DNA from: Actinomadura mexicana
GTDB taxonomy: Bacteria > Actinomycetota > Actinomycetes > Streptosporangiales > Streptosporangiaceae
DNA: 64,000 nt
Direction of reading: 5' to 3'
NCBI RefSeq assembly: GCF_900188105.1
Contig: NZ_FZNP01000006.1
Coordinates: forward strand, 1 to 64,000
Under the pieces are notes generated by a model, which was given only the letters and a program-made list of their open reading frames with translations, was not told the origin of the DNA and ran no database searches. The translations under genes were made by a program, and so were the position numbers. Shown in pieces: positions 23,584 to 34,134 of this stretch; positions within the stretch are counted from its first letter, which is position 1; each line of letters opens with the position of its first letter.

Positions 23584-24837
23584 CTAGCTCTCCCGGCCGA
23601 AGAGGGTGTCGCCCCAGTAGCCGCCCTTGCGGACGCCCGGCGGGCACGCGTAGACGCCGGACCCGACATGCTGGATGTACTCGTTCAGCGCGTCGGTGGC
23701 CAGCGAGTTCTGGACGCGGACGAAGCCCGTGCGCGGGTCGCGCTGGAAGGCGATGAAGAACAGGCCGGCGTCGAGCCGGCCGAGGCCGTCCGACCCGTCG
23801 GTGAACGAGTAGCCGCGCCGGAGGATGCGCGTCCCCTGGTTGGAGTCGGGGTGGGCGAGCCGCACGTGCGCATCGGGCTTCATCCGGGGCAGGACGGGCT
23901 TGTCGCGCTCCTTCCTCGACCCCACCGGCGCCCCCTCGCCCTTGCTCCGCCCGAAGATGTCCTCCTGCTCGCGCAGCGACGTGCGGTCCCAGGTCTCGAT
24001 GTGCATCCGGATGCGGCGGGCGACGAGGTAGGAGCCGCCCGCCATCCAGTCGGCCCCGTCGCCCCCGGCCGCCCACACGTGGCGGTCGAGCAGGTCCCCC
24101 TCGGTTCCGGCGATGTTCTCGGTGCCGTCCTTGAACCCGAACAGGTTGCGCGGGGTCTGCGCGTCCGGCGTCGTCGAGGACGTCTTGCCGAAGCCGAGCT
24201 GGGACCAGCGGACCGCGACCACGCCGAACCCGATGCGCGCCAGGTTCCGGATGGCGTGCACCGCCACCTGCGGGTCGTCCGCGCAGGCCTGCACGGCGAT
24301 GTCGCCGCCACTGCGGGCCGGGTCGAGGTTGTCGCCGGGGAAGTGCGGCAGGTCGACCAGGGCGGCGGGGCGGCGCGCCTTGATGCCGAACCGGTCCTCG
24401 CCGTCCTTCTCGAACAGCGAGGGGCCGAAGCCGATCGTCAGCGTGAGCCGGGACGGCGGCAGCCCGAGCGCCTCGCCGGTGTCGTCGGGCGGCGCGACCG
24501 CGGGGCCGCCGACCGCGCCGTCGCCGACGGGCCGGCCCGCGGTCATGGCGGCGGCCGCGGCCGTCCACTCCCTCAGCATCCGCACGAGCCGGTCGCGGTC
24601 GCCCGTCGTCACGTCGAACGCCGCGAAGTGCAGCCGGTCCTGCACCGGGGTGGCGATGCCCGCCTGGTGCGCGCCGTGGAAGGCGATCGCGTCGCCCGCG
24701 CCGTCGTCCTCCTCGGCGGAGGCGACCCGGTCGAGGCCGGCCCCGGCGGCGGCCCCGACGAGCAGGCTCGCGCCGGAGAACCCCAGCATCCGCCGCCGGG
24801 ACATCCCCGACCGCTCCTGCGTCCCTTCGCCCGTCAT
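23584..24837 (-). CDS. efeB: EfeB, Tat-exported Dyp-type peroxidase / deferrochelatase
   Basis: A 417-residue heme peroxidase. The N-terminus SRRRMLGFSGASLLVGAAAG is a twin-arginine signal. The Dyp signature GFKDGTENI, the proximal heme ligand region RRIRMHIETWDRT and the C-terminal FFIAFQRDPRTGFV are present. EfeB is exported folded with heme and is proposed to oxidise Fe2+ or release iron from heme for the EfeUOB uptake system. It follows efeO by 25 bases on the same strand. No efeU permease gene is next to it, which is unusual. Confidence 0.93.
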   Translation of the reverse strand: MTGEGTQERSGMSRRRMLGFSGASLLVGAAAGAGLDRVASAEEDDGAGDAIAFHGAHQAGIATPVQDRLHFAAFDVTTGDRDRLVRMLREWTAAAAAMTAGRPVGDGAVGGPAVAPPDDTGEALGLPPSRLTLTIGFGPSLFEKDGEDRFGIKARRPAALVDLPHFPGDNLDPARSGGDIAVQACADDPQVAVHAIRNLARIGFGVVAVRWSQLGFGKTSSTTPDAQTPRNLFGFKDGTENIAGTEGDLLDRHVWAAGGDGADWMAGGSYLVARRIRMHIETWDRTSLREQEDIFGRSKGEGAPVGSRKERDKPVLPRMKPDAHVRLAHPDSNQGTRILRRGYSFTDGSDGLGRLDAGLFFIAFQRDPRTGFVRVQNSLATDALNEYIQHVGSGVYACPPGVRKGGYWGDTLFGRES

Positions 24838-24862
24838 GCCGCTGCGGTCCCTTCCGTCCGGA

Positions 24863-25999
24863 TCACTTCGCGACGGCGGCGGCGAGCCTGGACAGGGGCT
24901 CGCCCAGCGCGTTCACCGCGTCGGCCAGCTCCTTGCGCTCGTCCTCGCCGACCTTGTCGTAGGAGACGTAGCCGTCGCCCTTCTCGTGCTTCTTCAGCAG
25001 CGCCTCGACGCCCGCGAAGTTGTCGTCGAGGTCCTTCGCGAGCTGCGCGTCCCGCTCCTGGACGACCGGCTTGAGCAGCTCGTAGATCTTGCCGGCGCCG
25101 TCCACGTTGGCCTTGAAGTCGACGAGGTCGGTGTGGCTGAACGCCTCCTCCTCGCCGGTGACCTTGCCGGTGGCGACCTCGTCCAGCAGTTCCTTGGCGC
25201 CGCCCGCCATGTCGTTGACGGGGTCCAGGGTGAGGCCGGGCAGCCGCGACTTCAGGGTGCCGAGGTCCGCCAGCAGCTGGTCGCCGTACTTCTCCTTGCC
25301 CTTGACGGAGCCGTCCTTCCAGAGGGCCTTCTCCAGCAGGTGCCAGCCGGACCAGTCCTTCTTCTCCTCCGGCTTGAGGTCGGCCTCGCGCGCGTCGACC
25401 TTGGGGTCGAGGTCGCCGAACTTCTCCGCGACGGGCTCGATCGTCTCCCAGCCGACGCGGGACGGCGCGTACAGCTCCTTGGCCTTCTCGACGTCGCCGG
25501 CCTTCACGGCGTCCACGAACTTCTTCGTCTTGGCGATCGTGTCGTCGGTCTGGACGATGACGAAGGCCTTGTAGTCGGCCGCGGCCTTGCTCAGGCGCGG
25601 GTCCGCGCCGCCGGCGGCGGCGCCACCGGTGACCGTGACCTCCTGGGACGGGCCCTTGCCGGTCTGCCCGGCGCTGCACAGCAGCCTGTACTTGCCGGCG
25701 GGCAGGTTCACCACGAAGTCGACGCTGGTGCCGGGGCCGATGTTCTCCCGCTCGGCGAGGATCTTGCCGTCCGGCTTGAGCACCTCGAACTCGTTGACCT
25801 TGGATCCCTTGTTGGCGACCTTGAAAGTGGTCTTGCCCGCGGGGAGGTCGGTCCTGGCGACCTCGCAGGCGTCGTCGGTGGCCGTCACGGGGATGGCGCC
25901 CGCCGCGCCCGCCTCGTCCCCGTCACCGCCGCACGCCGTCAGAAGGGACATCGACACCGCGGCGGCGCCGGCGAGCGCGAGGACGGACACAGGACGCAT
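24863..25999 (-). CDS. efeO: EfeO, iron-binding lipoprotein with cupredoxin and M75 domains
   Basis: A 378-residue exported lipoprotein. The signal ends in a lipobox, MSLLTACGG. Residues about 35-125 form the cupredoxin-like EfeO-I domain and the rest the helical M75 domain with the metal-binding HxxE motif in WSGWHLLEKALW. It captures ferrous or ferric iron outside the membrane for the Efe system. Its upstream region carries iron-box sequences overlapping the likely promoter, so repression by IdeR under iron sufficiency is expected. It leads an efeO-efeB operon. Confidence 0.93.
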   Translation of the reverse strand: MRPVSVLALAGAAAVSMSLLTACGGDGDEAGAAGAIPVTATDDACEVARTDLPAGKTTFKVANKGSKVNEFEVLKPDGKILAERENIGPGTSVDFVVNLPAGKYRLLCSAGQTGKGPSQEVTVTGGAAAGGADPRLSKAAADYKAFVIVQTDDTIAKTKKFVDAVKAGDVEKAKELYAPSRVGWETIEPVAEKFGDLDPKVDAREADLKPEEKKDWSGWHLLEKALWKDGSVKGKEKYGDQLLADLGTLKSRLPGLTLDPVNDMAGGAKELLDEVATGKVTGEEEAFSHTDLVDFKANVDGAGKIYELLKPVVQERDAQLAKDLDDNFAGVEALLKKHEKGDGYVSYDKVGEDERKELADAVNALGEPLSRLAAAVAK

Positions 26000-26023
26000 C
26001 AGGGTCTCCAGGAGCGTGCAAAT

Positions 26024-26057
26024 GGTTAGGCTTACCTAAATTAGCGAAAGCTAACCT
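26024..26057. promoter_or_regulatory. tandem iron boxes (IdeR/DmdR-type) upstream of efeO
   Basis: Read on the minus strand, ttaggtaagcctaacc (26024-26039) fits most of the actinobacterial IdeR box ttaggttaggctaacctaa. Directly beside it, the interrupted palindrome ttagcgaaagctaa (26041-26054) is a second half-matching box. They lie 25-58 bases before the efeO start, in an AT-rich pocket of a GC-rich region. Confidence 0.75.
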
Positions 26058-26122
26058 CAGCACGTCAAGTGGGGCAGGAGACAGTGAGTCATCCCACGCC
26101 GTGCGGCCTCAGCGCGGCCGCC

Positions 26123-26587
26123 TCAGCGCGGGCGGTCGTGCAGGCCCATCGTGAGGTTGCGCGCGGCCATCGGCGGGCCGCCGGTCTGCGGGTCGCCGTA
26201 GGGGGGCAGGTGCCCCGGGTGCTGCGGCCGCTGCTGGTGCTGGGGCGCCTGCTCGCGCTGCTGGGCCGCAGGCTCCGCCCAGACGGCCGTCCCGTACGCG
26301 CACACCTCGATGCCGCCGCCGGTCACGGCGGTGTCGAACCTCATGCCCACCACCGTGTTCGCGCCCTTGCGGCGGGCCTCCTCGCCGAGCCGGTCCACCG
26401 CCTCGCGGCGCGCCGCGGCCAGGCCCGCACCCGGCTGCTCCCCCGTCACCCGGAACGTCGCGCTGCTCCCGCCCTGCCCGGGGGCGTGGACCGCACCCTG
26501 ATCGGCTCGCAGGGCCAGCCCGAGGACCTCTCCGAGCACGCTCCTGATCTCGTACCCCGCCACGCCATCAGTCGTCACGATCAGCAT
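26123..26587 (-). CDS. YbjQ (UPF0145) family protein with proline/glutamine-rich tail
   Basis: A 154-residue protein. The first about 110 residues are the YbjQ domain: MLIVTTDGVAGYEIRSVLGE, RREAVDRLGEEARRKGANTV, VGMRFDTAV and IEVCAYGTAVW. YbjQ proteins form small oligomeric rings; their function is not established. The C-terminal 45 residues are low complexity (QQREQAPQHQQRPQHPGH) and probably disordered, a feature not seen in short homologues. ATG 26587 is the natural start although no good ribosome site is visible. Confidence 0.82.
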   Translation of the reverse strand: MLIVTTDGVAGYEIRSVLGEVLGLALRADQGAVHAPGQGGSSATFRVTGEQPGAGLAAARREAVDRLGEEARRKGANTVVGMRFDTAVTGGGIEVCAYGTAVWAEPAAQQREQAPQHQQRPQHPGHLPPYGDPQTGGPPMAARNLTMGLHDRPR

Positions 26588-26706
26588 GGTCACCACGGTA
26601 GGACACGGTCCGGACGAAATGCGACGTAACAGCGGTAACGCGTATCTTTCCGCACCGCCGGACGCCGCCGGCCGGCGCACGCGGCGGCGCCACCGAACGC
26701 GCCCGC

Positions 26707-26741
26707 GGCCGCCCTCCCGGCGGACGGCCGGGAGGGCGGCC
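26707..26741. terminator. hairpin terminator after rpoD
   Basis: Perfect 14-bp stem (ggccgccctcccgg at 26707-26720 with 26728-26741) and a seven-base loop, beginning 20 bases past the stop of the minus-strand sigma gene. No T-run. Confidence 0.65.
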
Positions 26742-26761
26742 CCGTCGTCCGGACCCACGCC

Positions 26762-27937
26762 TCAGTCCAGATACTCCCGGAGCATCTGGGCCCGGGACGG
26801 GTGGCGCAGCTTCGCCAGCGTCTTGGACTCGATCTGGCGGATCCGCTCCCTCGTCACGCCGAACTCGCGCCCCACCTCCTCCAGGGTGCGCGGGTGGCCG
26901 TCGGCCAGGCCGAAGCGCAGCTGGATGATGCGCTGCTCCCGTTCCGACAGCGTGGCGAGGATGTCCTCCAGCTGGTCCTGCAGCAGGATGAACGCCGCGG
27001 CCTCCATCGGCACGACGGCGTCGGCGTCCTCGATGAAGTCGCCGAGGTCGGAGTCCTCCTCGCCGATCGGCGACTGCAGCGAGACCGGCTCCTGCGCGAT
27101 GCGCTGGATCTCCACGACCCGGACGGGCGACAGGCCCATCTCCAGGCCGATCTCCTCGGGGCTCGGCTCCCTGCCGAAGTCCTGGTGCATCTGGCGCTGC
27201 ACGCGGACCAGCTTGTTGATCGTCTCCACCATGTGCACCGGAATGCGGATCGTCCGGGCCTGGTCGGCGATCGCCCGGGTGATCGCCTGCCGGATCCACC
27301 AGGTGGCGTAGGTCGAGAACTTGAACCCCTTGGTGTAGTCGAATTTCTCGACCGCGCGGATCAGTCCGAGATTTCCCTCCTGGATCAGGTCGAGGAACAG
27401 CATTCCCCTGCCGACGTAGCGTTTGGCGATCGAGACCACCAACCGGAGATTGGCCTCGATCAGCCGTTGCTTCGCCCGCGCCCCCTCGCGGGAGAGCAGT
27501 TCGAGGTCGAGCAGCTCGCCGCGGGCGAGGACGGCGGTGCGCGCCATCTTCTCCTCGGCGAAAAGTCCCGCCTCGATCGATTTCGCGAGTTCTACCTCAT
27601 CTTCTGCCGTGAGCAGCGGTACGCGACCGATCTCTCTCAGGTAGATCCGAACCAGGTCGCTCGTCGGCGCCCGCTTGCCGAGGTCTCCCTCATCCGCTCG
27701 CGGGACGTCCTCGGTCTCCTGCTGAGACTCGAGGACCTCCACCCCCTGCTCTGCGAGCATCCGGACGACCCGCTCCAGCGAGTCGTCCGGCAAGTCCGAG
27801 CGATCGAGCGCGGCAGCGACGTCCTCGACGGTCACACCGCCGCGCTCTCTGCCGCGTGCGACGAGGTCCGCCACCTGATCAACCGATGGCGCCTCGCTTG
27901 GCAGCACCGAAGGGCCCACGCAGACAGTCTGCGTCAA
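26762..27937 (-). CDS. rpoD: RpoD-family principal-type RNA polymerase sigma factor
   Basis: A 391-residue sigma-70 protein with a short region 1.1 (VDQVADLVARGRERGGVTVEDV), region 1.2-2 (SDLVRIYLREIGRVPLLTAE, LVVSIAKRYVGRGMLFLDLI), the -10 recognition helix KFSTYATWWIRQAITRAI, and region 4.2 TLEEVGREFGVTRERIRQIE. It is shorter than HrdB-type housekeeping factors but has all core regions. The longest frame starts at TTG 27937, which could also be a promoter -35 (ttgacg); a GTG seven codons in is an alternative. It follows dnaG by 42 bases, the classic macromolecular-synthesis pairing, and is followed by a strong terminator. Confidence 0.9.
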   Translation of the reverse strand: MTQTVCVGPSVLPSEAPSVDQVADLVARGRERGGVTVEDVAAALDRSDLPDDSLERVVRMLAEQGVEVLESQQETEDVPRADEGDLGKRAPTSDLVRIYLREIGRVPLLTAEDEVELAKSIEAGLFAEEKMARTAVLARGELLDLELLSREGARAKQRLIEANLRLVVSIAKRYVGRGMLFLDLIQEGNLGLIRAVEKFDYTKGFKFSTYATWWIRQAITRAIADQARTIRIPVHMVETINKLVRVQRQMHQDFGREPSPEEIGLEMGLSPVRVVEIQRIAQEPVSLQSPIGEEDSDLGDFIEDADAVVPMEAAAFILLQDQLEDILATLSEREQRIIQLRFGLADGHPRTLEEVGREFGVTRERIRQIESKTLAKLRHPSRAQMLREYLD

Positions 27938-27979
27938 ACGGGGCCTAGATCACAGGACCCATTTTCGCGGGGCGGCCGC

Positions 27980-29938
27980 CTATTGCGACCCAAGCCCTCG
28001 CTCCCGCAACACCCGTCTCTGCTGCTCAAGCGCGACAAGATCACCGAAGAGCCGGTTGTACTCCTCGGCCGCCTCGACCGGATTCAGCCGCCCGAGTTTA
28101 GACTTCACGCTGGCGATCATGCGCGTGAGCTGGCGCTCCTGGATTCTGGCCAGCAAATCCGCGGCATAGCGGTCATCCGATTCCTGGGCGGATCGGAGCG
28201 GCTCCACCCCGAGCTTGGTGATCAGATCCCTGACCTGGTCGTTCGGCGCCCGCTCCAGGAGAAGTGCGACCCACTCCGCGGCGTTCCCCGCCGCCGTGAC
28301 GCCGCCCGCCTCGGCGATCACCGCCCGCACCGCCGTGTGCGGGGGCGCGATGAACGCCTCGACCGGCACCTCGTCGAAGGCCGGGCCGAGCAGCGCCGGG
28401 CGCTGGACCGCCAGTTTCAGCAGCTCGCGCTCGCGCTGGATCTCCGGATCGGCGGGGTCGAACGCGGGGCGCCGCGGAGCCCGGGACTCCGCGTCGCCGT
28501 TCCGGCCGTTCTCCGCGCCGGGGCCGTTCGCCCGGCCGTTGCCGTTCTGCGCGCGCCCGTGCCCGTTCTGGCCGCGGCCGTTCCCCGCCTGCGCGCGGCC
28601 CTGCGCCCGGTTGGCCAGCTCGCGCACGCGGCGCAGCACGAACTGCTCGTCCATGATGCCGAGCCAGCGGTCCAGGTTGACCGCGTACATGTGGCGGCGG
28701 GAGCGGTCCTTGATGGCGGCGACGACCGGGGCGGCCGCGTCCAGCGCGCCGAGCCGCCCCTCGACCGTGTCGAGGTCGTGCTGCTCGATCGCGCTGCGCA
28801 CCGCGAACTCGAACAGGGGCAGCCGGGACGCCACGAGGTCGCGCACCGCCGCGTCGCCGTGCCGGATGCGCAGGTCGCACGGGTCGAGACCGTCCGGCTG
28901 GACGGCCACGAACGTCTGGGAGACGAACTTCTGCTCGTCGTCGAAGGCGCGCAGCGCCGCCTTGCGCCCGGCCGCGTCGCCGTCGAAGGTGAAGATCACC
29001 TCGCCGCGGAACTCGTCCTGGTCCATCAGCAGGCGGCGCAGCACCTTGATGTGCTCGTCGCCGAACGCCGTACCGCTGGTGGCGATGGCCGTGGGGACGC
29101 CCGCCAGGTGGCAGGCCATCACGTCGGTGTAGCCCTCGACCACCACGGCCTGCCGCCGCCGTGCGATCTCCTTCTTGGCGAGGTCGGCGCCGTACAGCAC
29201 CGAGCCCTTGTGGAAGAGCGGCGACTCGGGGGTGTTCAGGTACTTGGGGCCGTCGTCGTCCTCGAAGAGGCGCCGCGCGCCGAACCCGATGACGTCGCCG
29301 GACAGGTCGCGGATCGGCCACATCAGCCGGCCGCGGAACCGGTCCATCGGGCCGCGCCGCCCCTCCTTGGCCAGGCCGCCGGCGACGATGTCGCGGTCGG
29401 CGAAGCCGCGCCCGCGCAGGTGCCGGACGAGGCCCTCCCACTCGCGGGGCGCGAACCCGACGCCGAAGTGCTCGGCGTCGGCGGCCTCGAAGCCGCGCTC
29501 GGACAGGAACGTGCGGCCGGGCGCGCCGGCGGCGGACTTCAGCTGCTCGGCGTAGTACTCGGCGGCCGCCCGGTGCGCCTCGACCAGCCGGGCGCGCTGC
29601 CCGCCGTCCTGGCGGGGGCCGCGCCCGCCGCCCTCCTCGTAGCGCAACTGGATCCCGGCCTGGGCGGCGAGCCGCTCCACCGACTCGGAGAAGCTGAGGT
29701 GCTCGATCTCCTGGACGAACTTGATGACGTCGCCGCCCGCCTCGCAGCCGAAGCAGAAGTACAGCCCGCGCGAGGGGGTCACGTTGAACGACGGGGACTT
29801 CTCGTCATGGAACGGGCACAGGCCCTTGAGATTGCCGCCGCCCGCGTTGCGCAGCTGCAGGTACTCGCCGATCACGTCGGCGATGGACGAGCGCTCCCGC
29901 ACGAGCGCGATGTCCTCATTGCGAATCCGGCCTGCCAC
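27980..29938 (-). CDS. dnaG: DNA primase
   Basis: A 652-residue primase that lays RNA primers for DNA replication. The N-terminal CHC2 zinc finger (CPFHDEKSP then YFCFGC), the RNA-polymerase basic motif (LYGADLAKKEI), the TOPRIM domain (VVVEGYTDVMACHLAG, TFDGDAAGRKAALRA) and a C-terminal helicase-binding region are all present. Between TOPRIM and the C-terminal domain is a linker rich in Asn/Gly/Arg repeats (GRGQNGHGRAQNGNGRANG) that looks slippage-prone. GTG 29938 is the start by homology (VAGRIRNEDIALVRERS). It leads rpoD on the same strand. Confidence 0.95.
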   Translation of the reverse strand: MAGRIRNEDIALVRERSSIADVIGEYLQLRNAGGGNLKGLCPFHDEKSPSFNVTPSRGLYFCFGCEAGGDVIKFVQEIEHLSFSESVERLAAQAGIQLRYEEGGGRGPRQDGGQRARLVEAHRAAAEYYAEQLKSAAGAPGRTFLSERGFEAADAEHFGVGFAPREWEGLVRHLRGRGFADRDIVAGGLAKEGRRGPMDRFRGRLMWPIRDLSGDVIGFGARRLFEDDDGPKYLNTPESPLFHKGSVLYGADLAKKEIARRRQAVVVEGYTDVMACHLAGVPTAIATSGTAFGDEHIKVLRRLLMDQDEFRGEVIFTFDGDAAGRKAALRAFDDEQKFVSQTFVAVQPDGLDPCDLRIRHGDAAVRDLVASRLPLFEFAVRSAIEQHDLDTVEGRLGALDAAAPVVAAIKDRSRRHMYAVNLDRWLGIMDEQFVLRRVRELANRAQGRAQAGNGRGQNGHGRAQNGNGRANGPGAENGRNGDAESRAPRRPAFDPADPEIQRERELLKLAVQRPALLGPAFDEVPVEAFIAPPHTAVRAVIAEAGGVTAAGNAAEWVALLLERAPNDQVRDLITKLGVEPLRSAQESDDRYAADLLARIQERQLTRMIASVKSKLGRLNPVEAAEEYNRLFGDLVALEQQRRVLRERGLGSQ

Positions 29939-29999
29939 GACTGAGGAGTCTACGGCGGGCCCGTGACATCGAGCGCATCGCACCGCGACGGGCATGGGT

Positions 30000-30039
30000 G
30001 CGCCCCCGTCCCCCTCGGGACCGCAGGGGGCGGGGGCGC
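30000..30039. terminator. hairpin downstream of the M20 pseudogene
   Basis: Arms gcgcccccgtccccct (30000-30015) and agggggcgggggcgc (30025-30039) pair with one bulged base. It lies between the start of dnaG and the end of the minus-strand pseudogene and probably terminated the latter. Confidence 0.5.
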
Positions 30040-30045
30040 GCCAGG

Positions 30046-31085
30046 TCAGCCCGCCCGGAAGCGGCCGAAGAGCCGGCACATGAACTCCGTGCCCTGCCTG
30101 AGGGCCTCGACGGTGATGCGCTCGTCGTTGCCGTGCATCGCGACCAGCTGGTCGTTGTCGACGACGTAGGGGTAGACGCCGTAACCGGGGACGCCCTTCG
30201 AGGTCCACGGCGACAGGCTCGTCCCCGCCTCGAACAGGGCGGGCGCGAAGACCGCGTCCGGGTAGGTCTCGGCGGCGCCGCCGATGGCCTCGAACAGCGG
30301 CGAGTCCAGGCTGGAGGGCGGCTTGGCCCAGGTCTCGTCCAGCCGCCTGAGGGCGTCCTCCTCCGACTCCCCGGGGTTGCCCGCGAGCGTGACGGTCACG
30401 TCGCGGTCGGCGAGGCGCCTGCGGATCGCGGCCAGGAAGTCGCGCGGCCGCTGGCCGCCGGGGACGCCCCGGCAGTTGAGGCGCAGCGTGGCCTTGGACG
30501 GGATGACGTTCTCCTTGTACCCCGCGTCCTCGATCACGAAGGCGTGCGTGGTGCGGAGGAGGGCCTGGTGCAGCCACGGGTAGGAGCTGCGCTGGCCCCC
30601 TTCATGTCCAGGGCTCCGCGGCCGTAGATCTCACCGTCCCGAACGATTCCGGCGAACGGGTCGACTGACCATTTGTCACGTTCCACCGGAACGACATCGG
30701 AATGTCCGAGCAGCAGCAGCGGGGGCGCCGCGGTGGTGCCCTCGATCCGGGCGATGAGGTGGACGTTGTCCTTCTTCGGCGTGGGGATGATCTGCGCGGG
30801 GACCCCCGCGGAGTCCCAGACGGCCTTGAGCATCTCGGCGTAGGGCCGGGTGACGCCGCCCTCCCCGAAGTTCTGGGTGTCGAACGACAGCATCTTCTTC
30901 AGCAGGGCCTGCGGGTCGAGGTCGGCGGTCGCGGGCCCGCGACCGGGGCGGGCGAGGGCGGAACGGCCGGCGGGCGCGGCGGCGGCGGTGCCGCCGGCGA
31001 GCACGCCGCCCGCGAGCAGGACGGCGCCCGCGCCGGTGCGGTGCAGGAAGGCGCGGCGGGTGACGGCGGGTGGGGAGTCGGGCAT
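30046..31085 (-). pseudogene. M20 family metallopeptidase, internally deleted and frameshifted
   Basis: The 5' half reads from ATG 31085 (behind gaaggagg) with a Tat-like signal (TRRAFLHRTGAGAVLLAGG) and the M20 metal-site motifs LLLGHSDVVPVE and GRGALDMKG. Immediately after that motif the frame runs into 21 alien residues and stops at 30534. In another frame the sequence resumes as PWLHQALLRTTHAFVIEDAG and KENVIPSKATLRLNCR, the dimerisation-to-C-terminal region of the family, and ends normally at 30046. About 170 residues, including the rest of the metal ligands, are missing at the junction near 30590. The protein cannot be active. Confidence 0.8.
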
Positions 31086-31254
31086 GGGAGCTCCTCCTTC
31101 GAACCCCGGACGGGCTTCGTGATCAAAGGTGACACGGCGGAGCGCCGATCTCCAGGGCGGCGGTCCGCCGGTCCCCCGGCACGGCCTCCGAGCAGCTCGA
31201 ACCCGGGAACATCCCGCAGTGCCGGAATATACGATCCGATGGCCGGACTCGGCC

Positions 31255-31274
31255 GGGTTAACGGCGAGTAACCC
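31255..31274. promoter_or_regulatory. possible operator upstream of the ABC ATPase gene
   Basis: Inverted repeat gggtta (31255-31260) and taaccc (31269-31274) separated by eight bases, in the AT-richer part of the 267-base gap before the ABC ATPase gene. Regulator unknown. Confidence 0.3.
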
Positions 31275-31352
31275 TGGTTTTACTCTGGACAACGCGGACC
31301 GCACCGCGATGAGATGGCCCACCGTAGATTTGCCCATCCCCAGGCGGACCCG

Positions 31353-32624
<1,272 letters not shown>

Positions 32625-34052
32625 TCACGATCGACCGCGCCGGCCGCGCAGGACTCCCGCGAGCCGGCGCATCCCCTCGTCGATCTCGGGCGGCGTCACG
32701 GCGCCGTACCCGAAGACCAGGCCCGCGACGGGCCGCCCGGTCACGGCGAACTCCGACAGCGCGAACAGCCCGACGCCCGCGCCGAGCGCCCGCGCGGCGA
32801 CGGCGGCGTCGTCGGCGCCGTCCCGCAACAGCGCGCTCAGATGCAGCCCCGCCTCGGACGGGACGAGGTCGAGCCGGTCCCCCGGCAGCCCGGCGACCCG
32901 TTCGGCGACGCGCTCGTGCCGCGCCCGGTACTCGCGGCGCGACCTGCGGATGTGCCGGGCGAGCAGGCCCTCGTCGATGAACCGGGCGAGCGCCGCCTGC
33001 GCGGGCAGCTCGGCGTGCCAGGACGAGACGTAGCGCGCCATCCGGAAGGCGTGGTGCAGCGACGGCGGCGCCACCAGGAACCCCAGCCGCAGCACCGGCC
33101 GCATGATCTTTGAGAAGGTGCCCGTGTACAGGACGCGGCCGTCCTCGTCGAGGCTCTGCAGCGGCTCGACGGGCCGCCCGCCGTACCGGTACTCGGTGTC
33201 GTAGTCGTCCTCGACGATCACCACGTCGCGCCGCCGCGCCCAGTCGAGCAGCGCCCTGCGGCGCGGCAGCGACATCGGCATGCCCAGCGGGAACTGGTGC
33301 GAGGGGGTGACGTAGACGGCCCGCGCCTCGCCGGGCAGCGCGTCCACGCGGAGCCCCTCGGCGTCGACCGGCACGCCGCGCACCCGCATCCCGGCCGCGG
33401 CGAGGAGCATCCGCACGGGCGGGTACCCGGGGTCCTCCACGGCCACCACGTCGCCCGGTTCGAGGAGGACCCGGACGATCAGGTCGAGGGCCTGCTGGAC
33501 GCCGGAGGTGACGACGACGTCGGCCCCGCTCGCCCGCACCGACCGCGAGACGCCCACATGCCGGGCGACGGCCTCGCGCAGCGCGGGCAGCCCGGCCGGG
33601 TCGGCCGCCGAGGCGGGATCGGCCAGCCCCGAGGGCCGCAGCACTCCCGACATGATCCGCCGCCATGCCTCATAGGGGAACAGCCGCACGTCGGGCAGCC
33701 CGGCGCGGAAGTCCCACCGGATTCCCGGCATCGGCGCCGGCCACACCGACACCCCCTCCCACACGCCGCGCGGCCGCAGCGGCGAGGCCGCGGACGCGCC
33801 GCGCGCGGCGGACCCCGTCTCCCGGACGAACGTCCCCGCGCCCACCCGGCTCGTCAGGAACCCCTCGGCGGCGAGCCGGTCGTAGGCGACGCCGACCGTG
33901 TTGCGGGAGATCGCCAGGCGTCGCGCCAGCTCACGCGTCGGTGGCAGCGCCTCCCCCGCACGCAGCCGGCCGTCCAGGACCGCGGCGCGCAACTGGCCGT
34001 AGATCTGCCCGGCCAGGTCGCGGCGCCCGACCAGGCTCACATGGAGGTCCAC
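32625..34052 (-). CDS. MocR/PdxR-type transcriptional regulator (GntR-HTH plus aminotransferase domain)
   Basis: A 475-residue regulator. N-terminal GntR winged helix (LAGQIYGQLRAAVLDGRLRAGE, LARRLAISRNTVGVAYDRL) joined by a linker to a fold-type I aminotransferase domain with the PLP region DVVVTSGVQQALDLIVR, VEDPGYPPVR, EDDYDTEYRYGG and the lysine segment YTGTFSKIMRPVLRLG. Such proteins sense PLP or amino-compound adducts. It is divergent from the DinB-family gene with an 82-base gap, so that gene is its most likely target. The domains look complete. Confidence 0.9.
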   Translation of the reverse strand: MDLHVSLVGRRDLAGQIYGQLRAAVLDGRLRAGEALPPTRELARRLAISRNTVGVAYDRLAAEGFLTSRVGAGTFVRETGSAARGASAASPLRPRGVWEGVSVWPAPMPGIRWDFRAGLPDVRLFPYEAWRRIMSGVLRPSGLADPASAADPAGLPALREAVARHVGVSRSVRASGADVVVTSGVQQALDLIVRVLLEPGDVVAVEDPGYPPVRMLLAAAGMRVRGVPVDAEGLRVDALPGEARAVYVTPSHQFPLGMPMSLPRRRALLDWARRRDVVIVEDDYDTEYRYGGRPVEPLQSLDEDGRVLYTGTFSKIMRPVLRLGFLVAPPSLHHAFRMARYVSSWHAELPAQAALARFIDEGLLARHIRRSRREYRARHERVAERVAGLPGDRLDLVPSEAGLHLSALLRDGADDAAVAARALGAGVGLFALSEFAVTGRPVAGLVFGYGAVTPPEIDEGMRRLAGVLRGRRGRS

Positions 34053-34134
34053 GGTGCCGACCCTAGATCGGCTCAGTCATTCTGCGCAATTTTGGACCTG
34101 TACCTGGGCCTCTGCGAGTCCCTACCGTGGCCGT

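Noticed and set aside
26801..29944. Plus-strand open frame of over 1000 codons across rpoD and dnaG
   Set aside because: It lies wholly antisense to two unmistakable housekeeping genes and has the composition of a shadow frame.
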